A DNA stretch of 40,306 nt, taken from an uncultured Bacteroidales bacterium. GTDB lineage: Bacteria; Bacteroidota; Bacteroidia; Bacteroidales; UBA4417. Below the pieces are notes generated by a model, which saw only the letters and a list, made by a program, of their open reading frames with translations, did no database searches and had not been told where the DNA came from. The DNA is taken from contig CAIRHD010000541.1 of assembly GCA_903878265.1 (NCBI GenBank), positions 1-40,306 of the forward strand. The letters run 5' to 3'. Position numbers and translations under genes: made by a program. This document shows, one piece after another, positions 1 to 8,499 of this stretch (the first letter of the stretch is position 1; the number at the start of each line of letters is the position of its first letter).

Positions 1-2
1 CC

Positions 3-917
3 AATTTGCCAATCAACAAACCGTATGGGATTGCTGTGCATAAAGGAAAAATCGTGATTTGCGACACATTTACCCATGGCTTGGTTATTATTGATATGAC
101 CTCAAATACTTTTACCCCTTTTATACCAACAGGGAAAGGTGAGTTGAAAATGCCTGTAAATTGTTTCATCGATGACACAGGGTATTTATATGTTGCAGAT
201 TCCGACAGAAAGCAAATTGTTGTTTTCGATGAAAATCACAAATATGTTACCAGTTTTGGGGAAAAAGATAACTTTAAACCGGTGGATGTTTTTGTGAAAG
301 GTGATAAAATATGGGTTACAAACCTCTTAGGCCATCAGGTTCATGTTTACACCAATGATTCGGTATTTGAGCTGCTGAATACTTTTCCCAAAGTAAACAA
401 GGACAATCCAAAAAGTTTATTCTCGCCAACCAGCATTTTTATTACTGATAATCAGGTGTATGTTACCGATTTCGGTGATTTCAAAATAAAAGTTTATTCG
501 CTCGAAGGCGAATTTATCAGGTCGGTAGGCAGTTACGGACAAGGGATCGGACAGTTTTCGCGCCCAAAAGGGATAGCCGTTGACAGGGATTCGAACTTGT
601 ATGTTGTTGATGCCGGATTCGAAAATACCCAAATATTCAGCAGTGAGGGGAAACTGTTGATGTTTTTTGGGGGCAGTTATAAAGGGCCTGGCGATATGTG
701 GTTGCCAGCCAAAGTTACCTTGGATTATGATAACCTGAAGTATTTTGAAAAATTTGTCGATCCAAGTTTCAATTTGAAATACCTCGTGTTTGTATCCAAT
801 CAATTTGGGCCGGATAAAATTTCAATTTATGGCGCTATTGAACCTGCAAAAGCGGGTCAGAAAGTTATTAGACCTCAAAACAATAAAAAAAGAACCACAC
901 TAGGCCCTATGTTTTAG
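3..917 (+). CDS. NHL-repeat beta-propeller protein, 5' partial
   Basis: The reading frame is open from the window edge, so the true start lies upstream; the first possible start in the window is a TTG at position 6, which I do not believe is real. About 303 residues are visible. They show repeated blades of the NHL type, with phrases such as KPYGIAVHKGKIVICDT, YLYVADSDRKQIVVFD and RPKGIAVDRDSNLYVVDAG. NHL propellers are usually extracytoplasmic protein- or ligand-binding platforms; no catalytic residues are evident. The signal peptide or lipobox, if present, is outside the window. Only 38 bp separate it from the downstream pentaheme cytochrome gene, so it is probably the first visible gene of the cytochrome/barrel operon. 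A role as an assembly or docking factor for that complex is inference. Confidence 0.85.
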   Translation, partial: NLPINKPYGIAVHKGKIVICDTFTHGLVIIDMTSNTFTPFIPTGKGELKMPVNCFIDDTGYLYVADSDRKQIVVFDENHKYVTSFGEKDNFKPVDVFVKGDKIWVTNLLGHQVHVYTNDSVFELLNTFPKVNKDNPKSLFSPTSIFITDNQVYVTDFGDFKIKVYSLEGEFIRSVGSYGQGIGQFSRPKGIAVDRDSNLYVVDAGFENTQIFSSEGKLLMFFGGSYKGPGDMWLPAKVTLDYDNLKYFEKFVDPSFNLKYLVFVSNQFGPDKISIYGAIEPAKAGQKVIRPQNNKKRTTLGPMF

Positions 918-955
918 CCAATTTCAATGCAACTCAAGTAACCTAGATTACCAAA

Positions 956-1558
956 ATGACTAACAGAAGTGCATTTATAAGACCGAAGGTTTATAAAAGG
1001 ATGCTTCCTTTTTTATCAGTTGTGTGCTTTTTGGTTTACATATCTGGATGCTCGACCGCCAAAAATTATAAAACACTTTCATTTTTATTCGATGGTGTTC
1101 CAAACCCAGCAAGCGAAAATTCTGTGATGGCTGAGGATACACTCTCCCATACAGTTACCGCAGCCGTGGCTCAAGATTTGGTTTTAGCAGATGCGACACC
1201 CAAAATACAGCCCCATCCGCCCTATCACGACAGGCAATGTAGTGCCTGCCACGACCAAAGTACAATGGGCAAGTTGCTTAAACCCCTTCCTGAACTTTGT
1301 TATCATTGCCATGAAGATTTTGGCAAAAAATATAAAGTTTTACATGGCCCAATTGGTGGTGGACAATGCAATATGTGCCATAGTCCACACATGTCGGCCA
1401 ACCAACATTTATTGACACGCACCAATCAGTTACTTTGTCTTTATTGCCATGATTCCAAGGATATTTCGAAAATTGGAACCCATCCTGAAACAAAAGATGC
1501 CGACTGCCTTGCTTGTCACAACCCACACGGTGGGGATGATATAAATTTATTGCGCTAA
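956..1558 (+). CDS. Pentaheme c-type cytochrome lipoprotein
   Basis: A 200-residue protein with five CXXCH heme-binding motifs at residues 95-99, 115-119, 138-142, 161-165 and 184-188, in the paired CxxCH-SPH / CxxCH-NPHGG style of the doubled-CXXCH (cytochrome c3-like) family. A hydrophobic N-terminus (about residues 17-31) ends in ISGC, with Cys32 as the likely lipidation site, so I expect a periplasmic or outer-membrane lipoprotein. Residues 33-85 are heme-free and include LSFLFDGVPNP. The ATG at 956 puts the signal sequence in a sensible place. The stop lies 4 bp before the barrel gene, and a second cytochrome follows the barrel, which suggests these are partners in an electron-transfer conduit. 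Redox potential and electron acceptor cannot be read from sequence. Confidence 0.9.
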   Translation: MTNRSAFIRPKVYKRMLPFLSVVCFLVYISGCSTAKNYKTLSFLFDGVPNPASENSVMAEDTLSHTVTAAVAQDLVLADATPKIQPHPPYHDRQCSACHDQSTMGKLLKPLPELCYHCHEDFGKKYKVLHGPIGGGQCNMCHSPHMSANQHLLTRTNQLLCLYCHDSKDISKIGTHPETKDADCLACHNPHGGDDINLLR

Positions 1559-1562
1559 GCTT

Positions 1563-3533
1563 ATGTGCCAAAAATTCAAATACAAAGTTTTGATGCCAAT
1601 CTTTTTGGTGTTTTCTTGTAATGCTTTTGCACAATATAGCAACAATTCCTTGTATTTCTGGAAATTACATTCAATTTCGGGAGAAGCCATAATAAATGGA
1701 CATTATCGCGAACAGGAAAGGATTGGTATGGGGATATACGAATACCAGAAGAGTTCGTACCTTTCGGGAGGCATGTTTTTAAAATCCACGAGTTCCATTC
1801 TTCATCAAAATTTTTTAACACTGGATATCGATGCTGGATATATGCCCGAAACAAGCCGTGACAATTATATTTTTATACCCGATCAGGCCGAAGTGCGCAC
1901 CATGAAGAAATTAGGTGGAATAAGTGCTTCGTTTTTCAAAGATAGAACAATTACTCTTAATGTTTTCGGCAACTACGAAGAGCGGTATTTTGCCCGTGAA
2001 AACCTAACGGATGTAAAGGCAACAGATCAATACTTGGGTGGGACAATAAATTATAGCAATAAATTTTTGCCATTGACCCTTAATTTTAAGAGTAAAAAAT
2101 GGAACGAAAAAGAAGTACATTCCGAAAGGAAAATTACACTCGACCAAAAACTATTCGACGCCAGGCTGAACAAATCGTTCACTAAAATTGACAAGAACGA
2201 ATTCCGCTACTCGCACGACGAAAATGCAAATGTGAACTTGTATTCGTACCTGATTGCCAATACAATAGACAACATTGACTTTGTAAGCCACATAGTACCT
2301 GATACAAAGCAGAAATATAGTTTTAACACCATGCTTTCCAACTATAACCAACATGGGAACTTGAATTTAAAACGGTTTCAGGCTACGGAGGCCATCAATA
2401 TACAATTACCTGCTAATTTTGCTTTTTTCGGAAATTATAATTTTTACAATGTTCACCAGCCCTTGAGCGGCTTTACACAAAATAGCGTGAACATTGGCCT
2501 CAATCATAAACTTTTTAGCAGCCTGCAATCAAGGCTCAATTACGACTTCAACAAAATTAACCATACAGCTTATAAGGAATCGAACTGGAAACCGGGCTTT
2601 GACCTTAATTACACCAAAAAAATACCAAAAGGGCAGTTATTGGTTTCGTATAGATTCGACAGATATCACCAGGATTATTATTCAGAGCCTGTTTTGTTAC
2701 ATATTATCAATGAGCAATATGCGTTGTCCGACAATGCAATTGTGTTGTTAAGACTTGCCGACATTGCTCTTCAATCGGTTGTTGTAAAAGACGCAAATGG
2801 AGCTTTGATTTATGAAAATGGGCTTGATTACATACTTCTTGAAAGGGGCAAATACATCGAAATCAGAAGGATACCAGGAGGTTCCATTGCAAACGGGGCA
2901 ACCGTGCTTGTTGATTACACTGCCACACAGCAAGGAGCTTATAAGTACGATGCCAATACACATGTGTTTTCATCGATTGTTTACTTGTTCAAAAATGTGC
3001 TCTCTTTTAATTATCGGTTTTCCACACAGGATTACTCGAATATTGAAAAAACAGAATTTGTAACCTTGAATTTTTTCACTCAAAACCTTGTTGGTTGTCG
3101 CATCGATTTCGATTTTGTTACAGCAGGTGCCGAGTATGATAACTACAAAAGCTCCATACTTCCTTACCGCATGATGAGGTATTATCTGAATTTCCAAAAA
3201 GGCTATGGAAAAAATTTGATGCTAATGCTCAATGGCAACTTACAGGAATATGTAATGCTTGACGAACCCGAACCAAAATACCAGGAATATATGGATATTA
3301 CAGGCAAAGCCAATTATTCCCTTTTGAAACAAACACAGCTCAACCTCGATTTGATGTACCGCAAACAGAAAGGGCGGGGCATCGATCTTGACTTGCTTTC
3401 ATCGAAACTCGAAATTACATCGGCCATGAACCGCCTCTATTTAACATTTGGCTTGGAAGTGTATAGGCGTAACTATGTTGGCGAAACAATCAACTTTAAA
3501 GGGACTTACATCAAAATTATCAGAAAGTTTTAA
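1563..3533 (+). CDS. Outer-membrane beta-barrel, putative porin of a cytochrome conduit
   Basis: A 656-residue protein with an N-terminal signal peptide ending near FSCNAFAQ (about residue 24). The rest is rich in alternating polar/aromatic strands (for example LTLNFKSKKW, FAFFGNYNFYNV, LYLTFGLEVYRRNYV) and ends in a C-terminal phenylalanine, as outer-membrane barrels do. There is no CXXCH motif. A stretch at about residues 385-455 looks different: it reads like a small soluble beta domain (SVVVKDANG, ENGLDYILLE, IEIRRIPGG, ATVLVDYTA) set into the barrel. The gene sits 4 bp after one multiheme cytochrome gene and 2 bp before another, the layout known from porin-cytochrome conduits of metal-reducing bacteria. 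I see no clear similarity to MtrB/PioB, so the porin role is inferred from context and strand pattern. Confidence 0.75.
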   Translation: MCQKFKYKVLMPIFLVFSCNAFAQYSNNSLYFWKLHSISGEAIINGHYREQERIGMGIYEYQKSSYLSGGMFLKSTSSILHQNFLTLDIDAGYMPETSRDNYIFIPDQAEVRTMKKLGGISASFFKDRTITLNVFGNYEERYFARENLTDVKATDQYLGGTINYSNKFLPLTLNFKSKKWNEKEVHSERKITLDQKLFDARLNKSFTKIDKNEFRYSHDENANVNLYSYLIANTIDNIDFVSHIVPDTKQKYSFNTMLSNYNQHGNLNLKRFQATEAINIQLPANFAFFGNYNFYNVHQPLSGFTQNSVNIGLNHKLFSSLQSRLNYDFNKINHTAYKESNWKPGFDLNYTKKIPKGQLLVSYRFDRYHQDYYSEPVLLHIINEQYALSDNAIVLLRLADIALQSVVVKDANGALIYENGLDYILLERGKYIEIRRIPGGSIANGATVLVDYTATQQGAYKYDANTHVFSSIVYLFKNVLSFNYRFSTQDYSNIEKTEFVTLNFFTQNLVGCRIDFDFVTAGAEYDNYKSSILPYRMMRYYLNFQKGYGKNLMLMLNGNLQEYVMLDEPEPKYQEYMDITGKANYSLLKQTQLNLDLMYRKQKGRGIDLDLLSSKLEITSAMNRLYLTFGLEVYRRNYVGETINFKGTYIKIIRKF

Positions 3534-3535
3534 CC

Positions 3536-4465
3536 ATGGAAAAATCGTTTCTCTTGCTCGCTCTGCTGCCGGTTTTGTTAATAACTGGGTTTCTTGGTAA
3601 CTGGAAGTCAAATGCCAAAGAATCAGCATCTGTAATACCTGCAGATTTTTTAAAAACAGGCGAAAATCCTAAATGCGTTGATTGCCACAGCGATTTGCTG
3701 GAAAGCAAAGTTGTGCATAAACCTGCCTCGGAATCTTGCGAGTCGTGCCATGCCGTCGATATTATCGAGCATACCAAAAATGGCGTCCGCGGATTAAAAC
3801 TCAAAAAAAAAGCCCCTGAATTGTGTTTCGGCTGCCACAAGGATAAAGAAGTACAATTTAGTGTTTTGCGAAATGTACACAAAGCGGTTAATGTTTCTAA
3901 AAGTTGCAACAATTGCCATTCTCCCCATTCGTCCGACGAGAAGAAAATTTTGCAAATGGAGCAAAAACAGTTGTGCCTTAGTTGTCACGATAATGAAGTA
4001 AGTGCCTTAGGCAAAAAAATGGTAAATATCAAAAGACTACTTGAAAACAGTAAATTTATTCATCCACCAGTCGAAAAAGGATGTGTTGTTTGCCATGCTC
4101 CACATGGATCAGAAAACAATTATAATTTAATAAGCTCTTTTCCAACAGGCAATTATGTTCCTGCTGTTAGGGATACTTTTGCCCTTTGCTGGGAATGCCA
4201 CGACAGTGATTTGCTGGAAGTTGAAAAAACCGATGCTGCAACCAATTTCCGAAATGGGGATGAAAACCTACATTTTGTTCATCTAAATGGAAAAAATTCC
4301 AGGTCTTGCGTGATGTGCCATAATGTACATGCATCTGCTAATGAACATCTTATTGAAGATAAAGTGAAGTTTGGCGATTGGAGCCTTCCGATAAAATACA
4401 CTCCATCTGCAATCGGAGGAACTTGTTTTCCTGGCTGTCATGGCACAAAAACTTATACTCGATAA
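3536..4465 (+). CDS. Multiheme c-type cytochrome (8 CXXCH + 1 CX3CH)
   Basis: A 309-residue protein with a hydrophobic N-terminus (residues 4-21), likely a cleaved signal peptide or membrane anchor. Eight CXXCH motifs begin at residues 47, 68, 97, 124, 147, 183, 218 and 258. A ninth, atypical CFPGCH (CX3CH) lies at 297-302 in the context GGTCFPGCHG. Histidines that could be distal ligands occur between motifs, several in CxxCH-xPH form (SPH, APHGS, NVHAS). It resembles doubled-CXXCH family cytochromes and may carry eight or nine hemes. The gene follows the barrel gene by 2 bp and precedes the repeat protein by 3 bp, so the four genes must be cotranscribed. With the pentaheme lipoprotein it could form the two faces of a trans-outer-membrane electron wire; this is inference. 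Confidence 0.9.
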   Translation: MEKSFLLLALLPVLLITGFLGNWKSNAKESASVIPADFLKTGENPKCVDCHSDLLESKVVHKPASESCESCHAVDIIEHTKNGVRGLKLKKKAPELCFGCHKDKEVQFSVLRNVHKAVNVSKSCNNCHSPHSSDEKKILQMEQKQLCLSCHDNEVSALGKKMVNIKRLLENSKFIHPPVEKGCVVCHAPHGSENNYNLISSFPTGNYVPAVRDTFALCWECHDSDLLEVEKTDAATNFRNGDENLHFVHLNGKNSRSCVMCHNVHASANEHLIEDKVKFGDWSLPIKYTPSAIGGTCFPGCHGTKTYTR

Positions 4466-4468
4466 AAA

Positions 4469-7243
4469 ATGATTGGGTTATCATTGACAACGAATTTCAG
4501 CAAATGTAAATTTAGGGACTATTTTTTTATGTTCCTGATTTTTGCATTTCAAAATGCTTATTGTCAGGGATATAGTGGCAAATTATTGGGCAACCAATAC
4601 GCAGATGTAATAAAGCTGGCAGACGATTATTTAATTCAAGAAAACTATTTAGGGGCATTAAATGAATATGAAAGGGCTTGGGACTTATATCCCAGGCAAA
4701 AATATTCCGAAAAAAAAATAGACCAGATATACCGGACTTTGGCAAATACGCCTTTGCTTAAAACATTGTATGAAAAATCAATAAACCTCGGTGATAGCTG
4801 TTTTATGGCCAACGATTTTAGAAGTGCAGATATTGCATATTTTAATGCACTAAAACTTGACCATTCAGCCCAATATCCTAAAGATCAACTTATAGCTATA
4901 TCAAAACTTTATATAGATCCTCAAAATGAAACACGTTGCAGGGTACTTTTTATCCGTGGCGAAAGAGCCACTATCAGGGAAAAGTATGATAACGCTATTA
5001 ACTTTTACGAACTAGCACTGTTGATGAAACCTGCGGATACCTGGCTTTTGATGAAATTGGATGAAACTACTTCACAAAAAACCAAGTATATCGCAAGTAT
5101 AGATAAGTATTCCAAATGCTTGAATTTTGCTGATATTCTTATAGAACAGAATAAGTGGGACGAAGCCCGTTCCGAGTATGCAAAAGCGGCAGCAATCCAA
5201 CCCAAACAAAATTATCCGCAAGCCAGAATAGTGTTGATAGATCATTTGAAAAAAAATAGCGGCACGAAACTACAATCATATCAAATCCTTATCGCCACAG
5301 CCGATAATTTTTTTAAGCTGGAGGATTATGAAAATGCAGGAAACCAATACCAGGAAGCGGCAGACTTGAAGCCGGGTGAATCGTATCCAAAAAATATGTT
5401 GAAGAAGCTGAAACACCTTTCCTCACAAACCAATGCACAAGTAACCAACTACGATGCGGCAGTTACCAATTCCGATATTCTGAGCCTTGCATCAGATGAA
5501 AAAGCGGCCTTGATCGGTTACCAACGTTGCCTTTTAATCCAGCCTGACGATAATTATGTTAAGTCGAGAATTCGTGAACTTACCAGTAAACATGCAAAGT
5601 TAATCGAGAAAGATGATCCATACAGTTTGGCTATAAATAGAGGCATAAGCTCTATGGAATCAGCTAATTATACTAAGGCATTATCTGAATTCCGCTATGC
5701 TTCAAGAATCAAACCCGGAGAAAAATTGCCAAATGATAAAATACTGGCGATCGATTCGATTCTTGAAAATCAAAAAAACTTGTTGGAACTGAAGACGGCT
5801 ATCAAAAACCCCGTTTCCAAGCCCACTGATAAACAGTTTGAAGCGAAAACTATTGCTGGAAATAGAACTGAAGCCAAGACGATTGAATACCCTCCAAACA
5901 GTTCAACAATTGCAAACAAAACAATCGAAAAAAGCCTAATTGCAAATCAGGAAGAATATGATAAAGCCATAGCATTTGCCGACAAAGCTCTAGATGGGCA
6001 GAATTATGTTGATGCGCTGAAAGGGTATAAAGCAGCAATATCGCTTAAACCCAACGAGAAATACCCACAAGAAAAAATTACTTCTATCAATAGTGTATTG
6101 GGGCAACAAAAGGCTTTGAAGACCAATTACGAAAGGTCATTGGTTTTAGCTGACCGACAGTTCCAAGCTAAACAGTTCGAGGAAGCGTTAATCAACTACC
6201 GGACGGCAAGTAAAAACAATCCTGTTGCAACTTATCCCAAAGAGCAAATTGACAAGATAAACTCCTTGATGGTACAAGAAAATAATATAGAGCAAGGTTA
6301 TGAAAATAAAATTGCTGTTACCGATAAATCCTTTGTGCAAGAGCGAATACTTGCAGCAAACACTTTTAAGAGTGAGACGAAAAAAGCCCAGGAAAACTAC
6401 AATAAAGCTATCAGTACTGCCGAAAAGGCTTTCGCGACCAAGGATTACAAAGCGGCAATCGAAGGGTATCAATCCGCATCAAAGTTAAAGCCTATCGAAA
6501 GCTATCCTAATGAAAGAATTGCGTTTATTAATGAAATGATTTCGACGAATATCAAAAAGATTGATAAACAATATGTTGAGTATATCATCCAGGCCGATGA
6601 GTTTTATCAGAATCAAGAGTTGCTGGTGGCAAAAAAAGCGTATGAACTGGCGTTAGCACTAAAACCAGATGAACGTTATCCGAACGATAGAATTATCGAA
6701 ATCTCCAACTTGCTTATTGCCAAAGCCAAAGCTGAAAAAGAAGAATATGACAATGCAATTTTTGGAGCCAATAAAACATTTCAAGAAAATGACTTAGACC
6801 TCGCAGCGCAACTATATTTAGCTGCCTTTGCCTTACAACCAAAAAATCCATATCCAGGGCAGATGATAGCAAAGATAAGGAAATTGCAAATGGAAAATTC
6901 GGTTGTTGAGGTAACATCCGAAGTGTTTATCTTGAAAAAAGAAACAGAAAAACAATTCTTCTTTGACCCAATTGATTACAGTTTGAGGAAGAGAAACTGC
7001 ATTATAATCAGGGCGCGCACAACGGACAGTCTGCAACCCAAATTGATAGTTAATTATGGCCGTGAAAAAGCAAAAAGCGGCGGTATGGTGCTTAAAAGCA
7101 TAGATTCGCGTTTGTACAACGACTTTGCAATAAATGTCAGCGTACAAGATAAATGGTTTCGTGAAGACAACAACTGGTTGAGCCTCTACGCCGAAAATGG
7201 TGATTTGGAAATTTCGAGCATTAAAATTGCGCAATTGAAATAG
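4469..7243 (+). CDS. Secreted TPR-like repeat protein with conserved C-terminal domain
   Basis: A 924-residue protein. The likely signal peptide is FLIFAFQNAYCQ around residues 22-33; a second ATG at 4529 would also keep it. The body holds about a dozen TPR-like units of roughly 57 residues, marked by repeats of KPxExYPxxKI (for example KPNEKYPQEKI, KPIESYPNERI, KPDERYPNDRI). A break at about residues 430-490 is Asn/Thr/Lys-rich and looks like a linker. The last 98 residues (827-924) form a domain I do not recognise, with conserved LRK, VNYG, SVQDKW and REDNNW. The same domain, about half identical, ends the 1859-residue protein at 29089-34668, and their first units also match (LYIDP). It is the last gene of the cytochrome/barrel operon, 3 bp after the second cytochrome. 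A periplasmic scaffold for that complex is plausible but unproven. Confidence 0.85.
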   Translation: MIGLSLTTNFSKCKFRDYFFMFLIFAFQNAYCQGYSGKLLGNQYADVIKLADDYLIQENYLGALNEYERAWDLYPRQKYSEKKIDQIYRTLANTPLLKTLYEKSINLGDSCFMANDFRSADIAYFNALKLDHSAQYPKDQLIAISKLYIDPQNETRCRVLFIRGERATIREKYDNAINFYELALLMKPADTWLLMKLDETTSQKTKYIASIDKYSKCLNFADILIEQNKWDEARSEYAKAAAIQPKQNYPQARIVLIDHLKKNSGTKLQSYQILIATADNFFKLEDYENAGNQYQEAADLKPGESYPKNMLKKLKHLSSQTNAQVTNYDAAVTNSDILSLASDEKAALIGYQRCLLIQPDDNYVKSRIRELTSKHAKLIEKDDPYSLAINRGISSMESANYTKALSEFRYASRIKPGEKLPNDKILAIDSILENQKNLLELKTAIKNPVSKPTDKQFEAKTIAGNRTEAKTIEYPPNSSTIANKTIEKSLIANQEEYDKAIAFADKALDGQNYVDALKGYKAAISLKPNEKYPQEKITSINSVLGQQKALKTNYERSLVLADRQFQAKQFEEALINYRTASKNNPVATYPKEQIDKINSLMVQENNIEQGYENKIAVTDKSFVQERILAANTFKSETKKAQENYNKAISTAEKAFATKDYKAAIEGYQSASKLKPIESYPNERIAFINEMISTNIKKIDKQYVEYIIQADEFYQNQELLVAKKAYELALALKPDERYPNDRIIEISNLLIAKAKAEKEEYDNAIFGANKTFQENDLDLAAQLYLAAFALQPKNPYPGQMIAKIRKLQMENSVVEVTSEVFILKKETEKQFFFDPIDYSLRKRNCIIIRARTTDSLQPKLIVNYGREKAKSGGMVLKSIDSRLYNDFAINVSVQDKWFREDNNWLSLYAENGDLEISSIKIAQLK

Positions 7244-7466
7244 CGATGATGGTTAATGTTTTTTCGAACAAGCGAATTTGCTAAATTTGGGCGAGAATTT
7301 CACATCAATCAGAACCTTTAGAAAAGCCATGGTCTGCCTATGTAAACTTGTCCCAAAACTAATTGGTGTGTACTTATTCAAAACAGAGTCAACATTTTGA
7401 ATCGTTTACTGCAATAGTTTTATATCACAGTCAAAAAAATCTCCTAACCATCTGTTGCTAAATCGC

Positions 7467-7474
7467 TATTTTTG
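7467..7474 (+). promoter_or_regulatory. Promoter -7 box for ftsE
   Basis: TATTTTTG, followed by C, matches the Bacteroidota -7 consensus TAnnTTTG exactly and lies 29 bp before the ATG of ftsE. No clear TTTG -33 element is seen at the right spacing. Confidence 0.55.
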
Positions 7475-7503
7475 CACGATTATAATTTCCAAACCATTCA
7501 ATT

Positions 7504-8205
7504 ATGGCTGTTGATTCCATCATTTATCTTGAAGACGTGTCTGTTTATCAGCGTGATAACCTTATTTTGTCGAATGTTTCGCTTAGTATCCATAAAAGTG
7601 AATTCGTATATTTGGTTGGCAAAACAGGTACAGGAAAGAGCAGCTTGATGAAAACGCTGTATGCCGATTTACCTTTGCGCGAAGGGAAAGCTGAAGTTGC
7701 AGGGTTTAGCATCCCCACTTTAAAGCACAAAGAAATTCCTTTTTTGCGACGTAAAATCGGAATTGTTTTTCAGGATTTCCAGCTGCTTAACGACCGTAGT
7801 GTAAACAACAACCTGATTTTTGTGATGAAAGCAACCGGTTGGAAAGATGAGGATGCCATGCGCCACCGCATGAACGAGGTGCTCGATAAAGTGGGATTGA
7901 TTACCAAAGGCTTTAAAATGCCACACCAACTTTCGGGTGGCGAGCAGCAACGCGTTTCCATCGCGCGCGCGCTAATAAACGATCCCGAATTGCTTCTTGC
8001 CGATGAGCCAACAGGAAACCTCGACCCCGAAACTTCGGACGGCATTATGCAAATACTGTTCGATATCAGCAAAGCAGGCAGGGCCGTTTTTATGGCAACA
8101 CATAATTATTCTCTGCTACGGAAATATCCTTCCCGTATCATAAAATGTGAAAATGGCAAACTTATCGAAATTGGTATCGGCATGATTGGCATAGGCGAAG
8201 AGTGA
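7504..8205 (+). CDS. ftsE: Cell-division ABC transporter ATP-binding protein FtsE
   Basis: A 233-residue ABC ATPase. Walker A is GKTGTGKS at residues 39-46, the signature LSGGEQQR at 143-150, and Walker B LLLADEP at 163-169, followed by TGNLDPETS and the switch histidine in ATHN. The phrases GIVFQDFQLLNDRSVNNNL and TGNLDP are typical of FtsE. FtsE works with the membrane protein FtsX to control peptidoglycan hydrolases at the division site. No ftsX is adjacent; in Bacteroidota the two genes are commonly apart. It has its own promoter and a 294-bp gap follows. LolD or MacB ATPases are the main alternatives, but LolD is clearly another gene in this window. Confidence 0.88.
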   Translation: MAVDSIIYLEDVSVYQRDNLILSNVSLSIHKSEFVYLVGKTGTGKSSLMKTLYADLPLREGKAEVAGFSIPTLKHKEIPFLRRKIGIVFQDFQLLNDRSVNNNLIFVMKATGWKDEDAMRHRMNEVLDKVGLITKGFKMPHQLSGGEQQRVSIARALINDPELLLADEPTGNLDPETSDGIMQILFDISKAGRAVFMATHNYSLLRKYPSRIIKCENGKLIEIGIGMIGIGEE

Positions 8206-8340
8206 TGATTTTCAGCACAATAAATCGTCTGATAAAGAATAAGGTCGGACTTTTACAGATTTATTGGAATCGCATCTTGCAAATCCAATATAAAATCTTG
8301 AATTGATTAAGTACTTTTGTTGAAACACTGTATTGAAATG

Positions 8341-8425
8341 CAAAACAGTGCTTTTTAACCTTTTCTTTTTAACCTTTTACTTTTGATTTTTGACCTTTTC
8401 CTTTTGACTTTTGTCCTAATACTGT
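8341..8425. repeat. Pyrimidine-rich short degenerate repeats
   Basis: The 294-bp gap between ftsE and the permease gene holds degenerate copies of ttaacctttt / cttttgactttt type units, about 10-16 bp long, strongly C/T-biased on the plus strand. No gene, hairpin or clear promoter was seen in the rest of the gap. Confidence 0.6.
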
Positions 8426-8499
8426 TTTCCTGAAAAAAACATCTGAAAGATTTACCACATTAAAAGATTAAACCCAAAACCCCAAACCTTCAGTTTTCA

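Noticed and set aside
6-8. TTG at position 6 as the start of the NHL gene
   Set aside because: The frame is open to the window edge and the protein begins inside a blade, so the gene is cut by the window.
4424-4442. CX3CH motif as a sequencing error or frameshift
   Set aside because: The frame continues correctly to a stop 3 bp before the next gene, and the GG-x-C-x3-CHG context looks like a designed heme site.
7504-8205. ftsE and lolD as halves of broken operons
   Set aside because: Separate ftsE, lolD and sucC loci are common in Bacteroidota, so missing neighbours are not evidence of loss.
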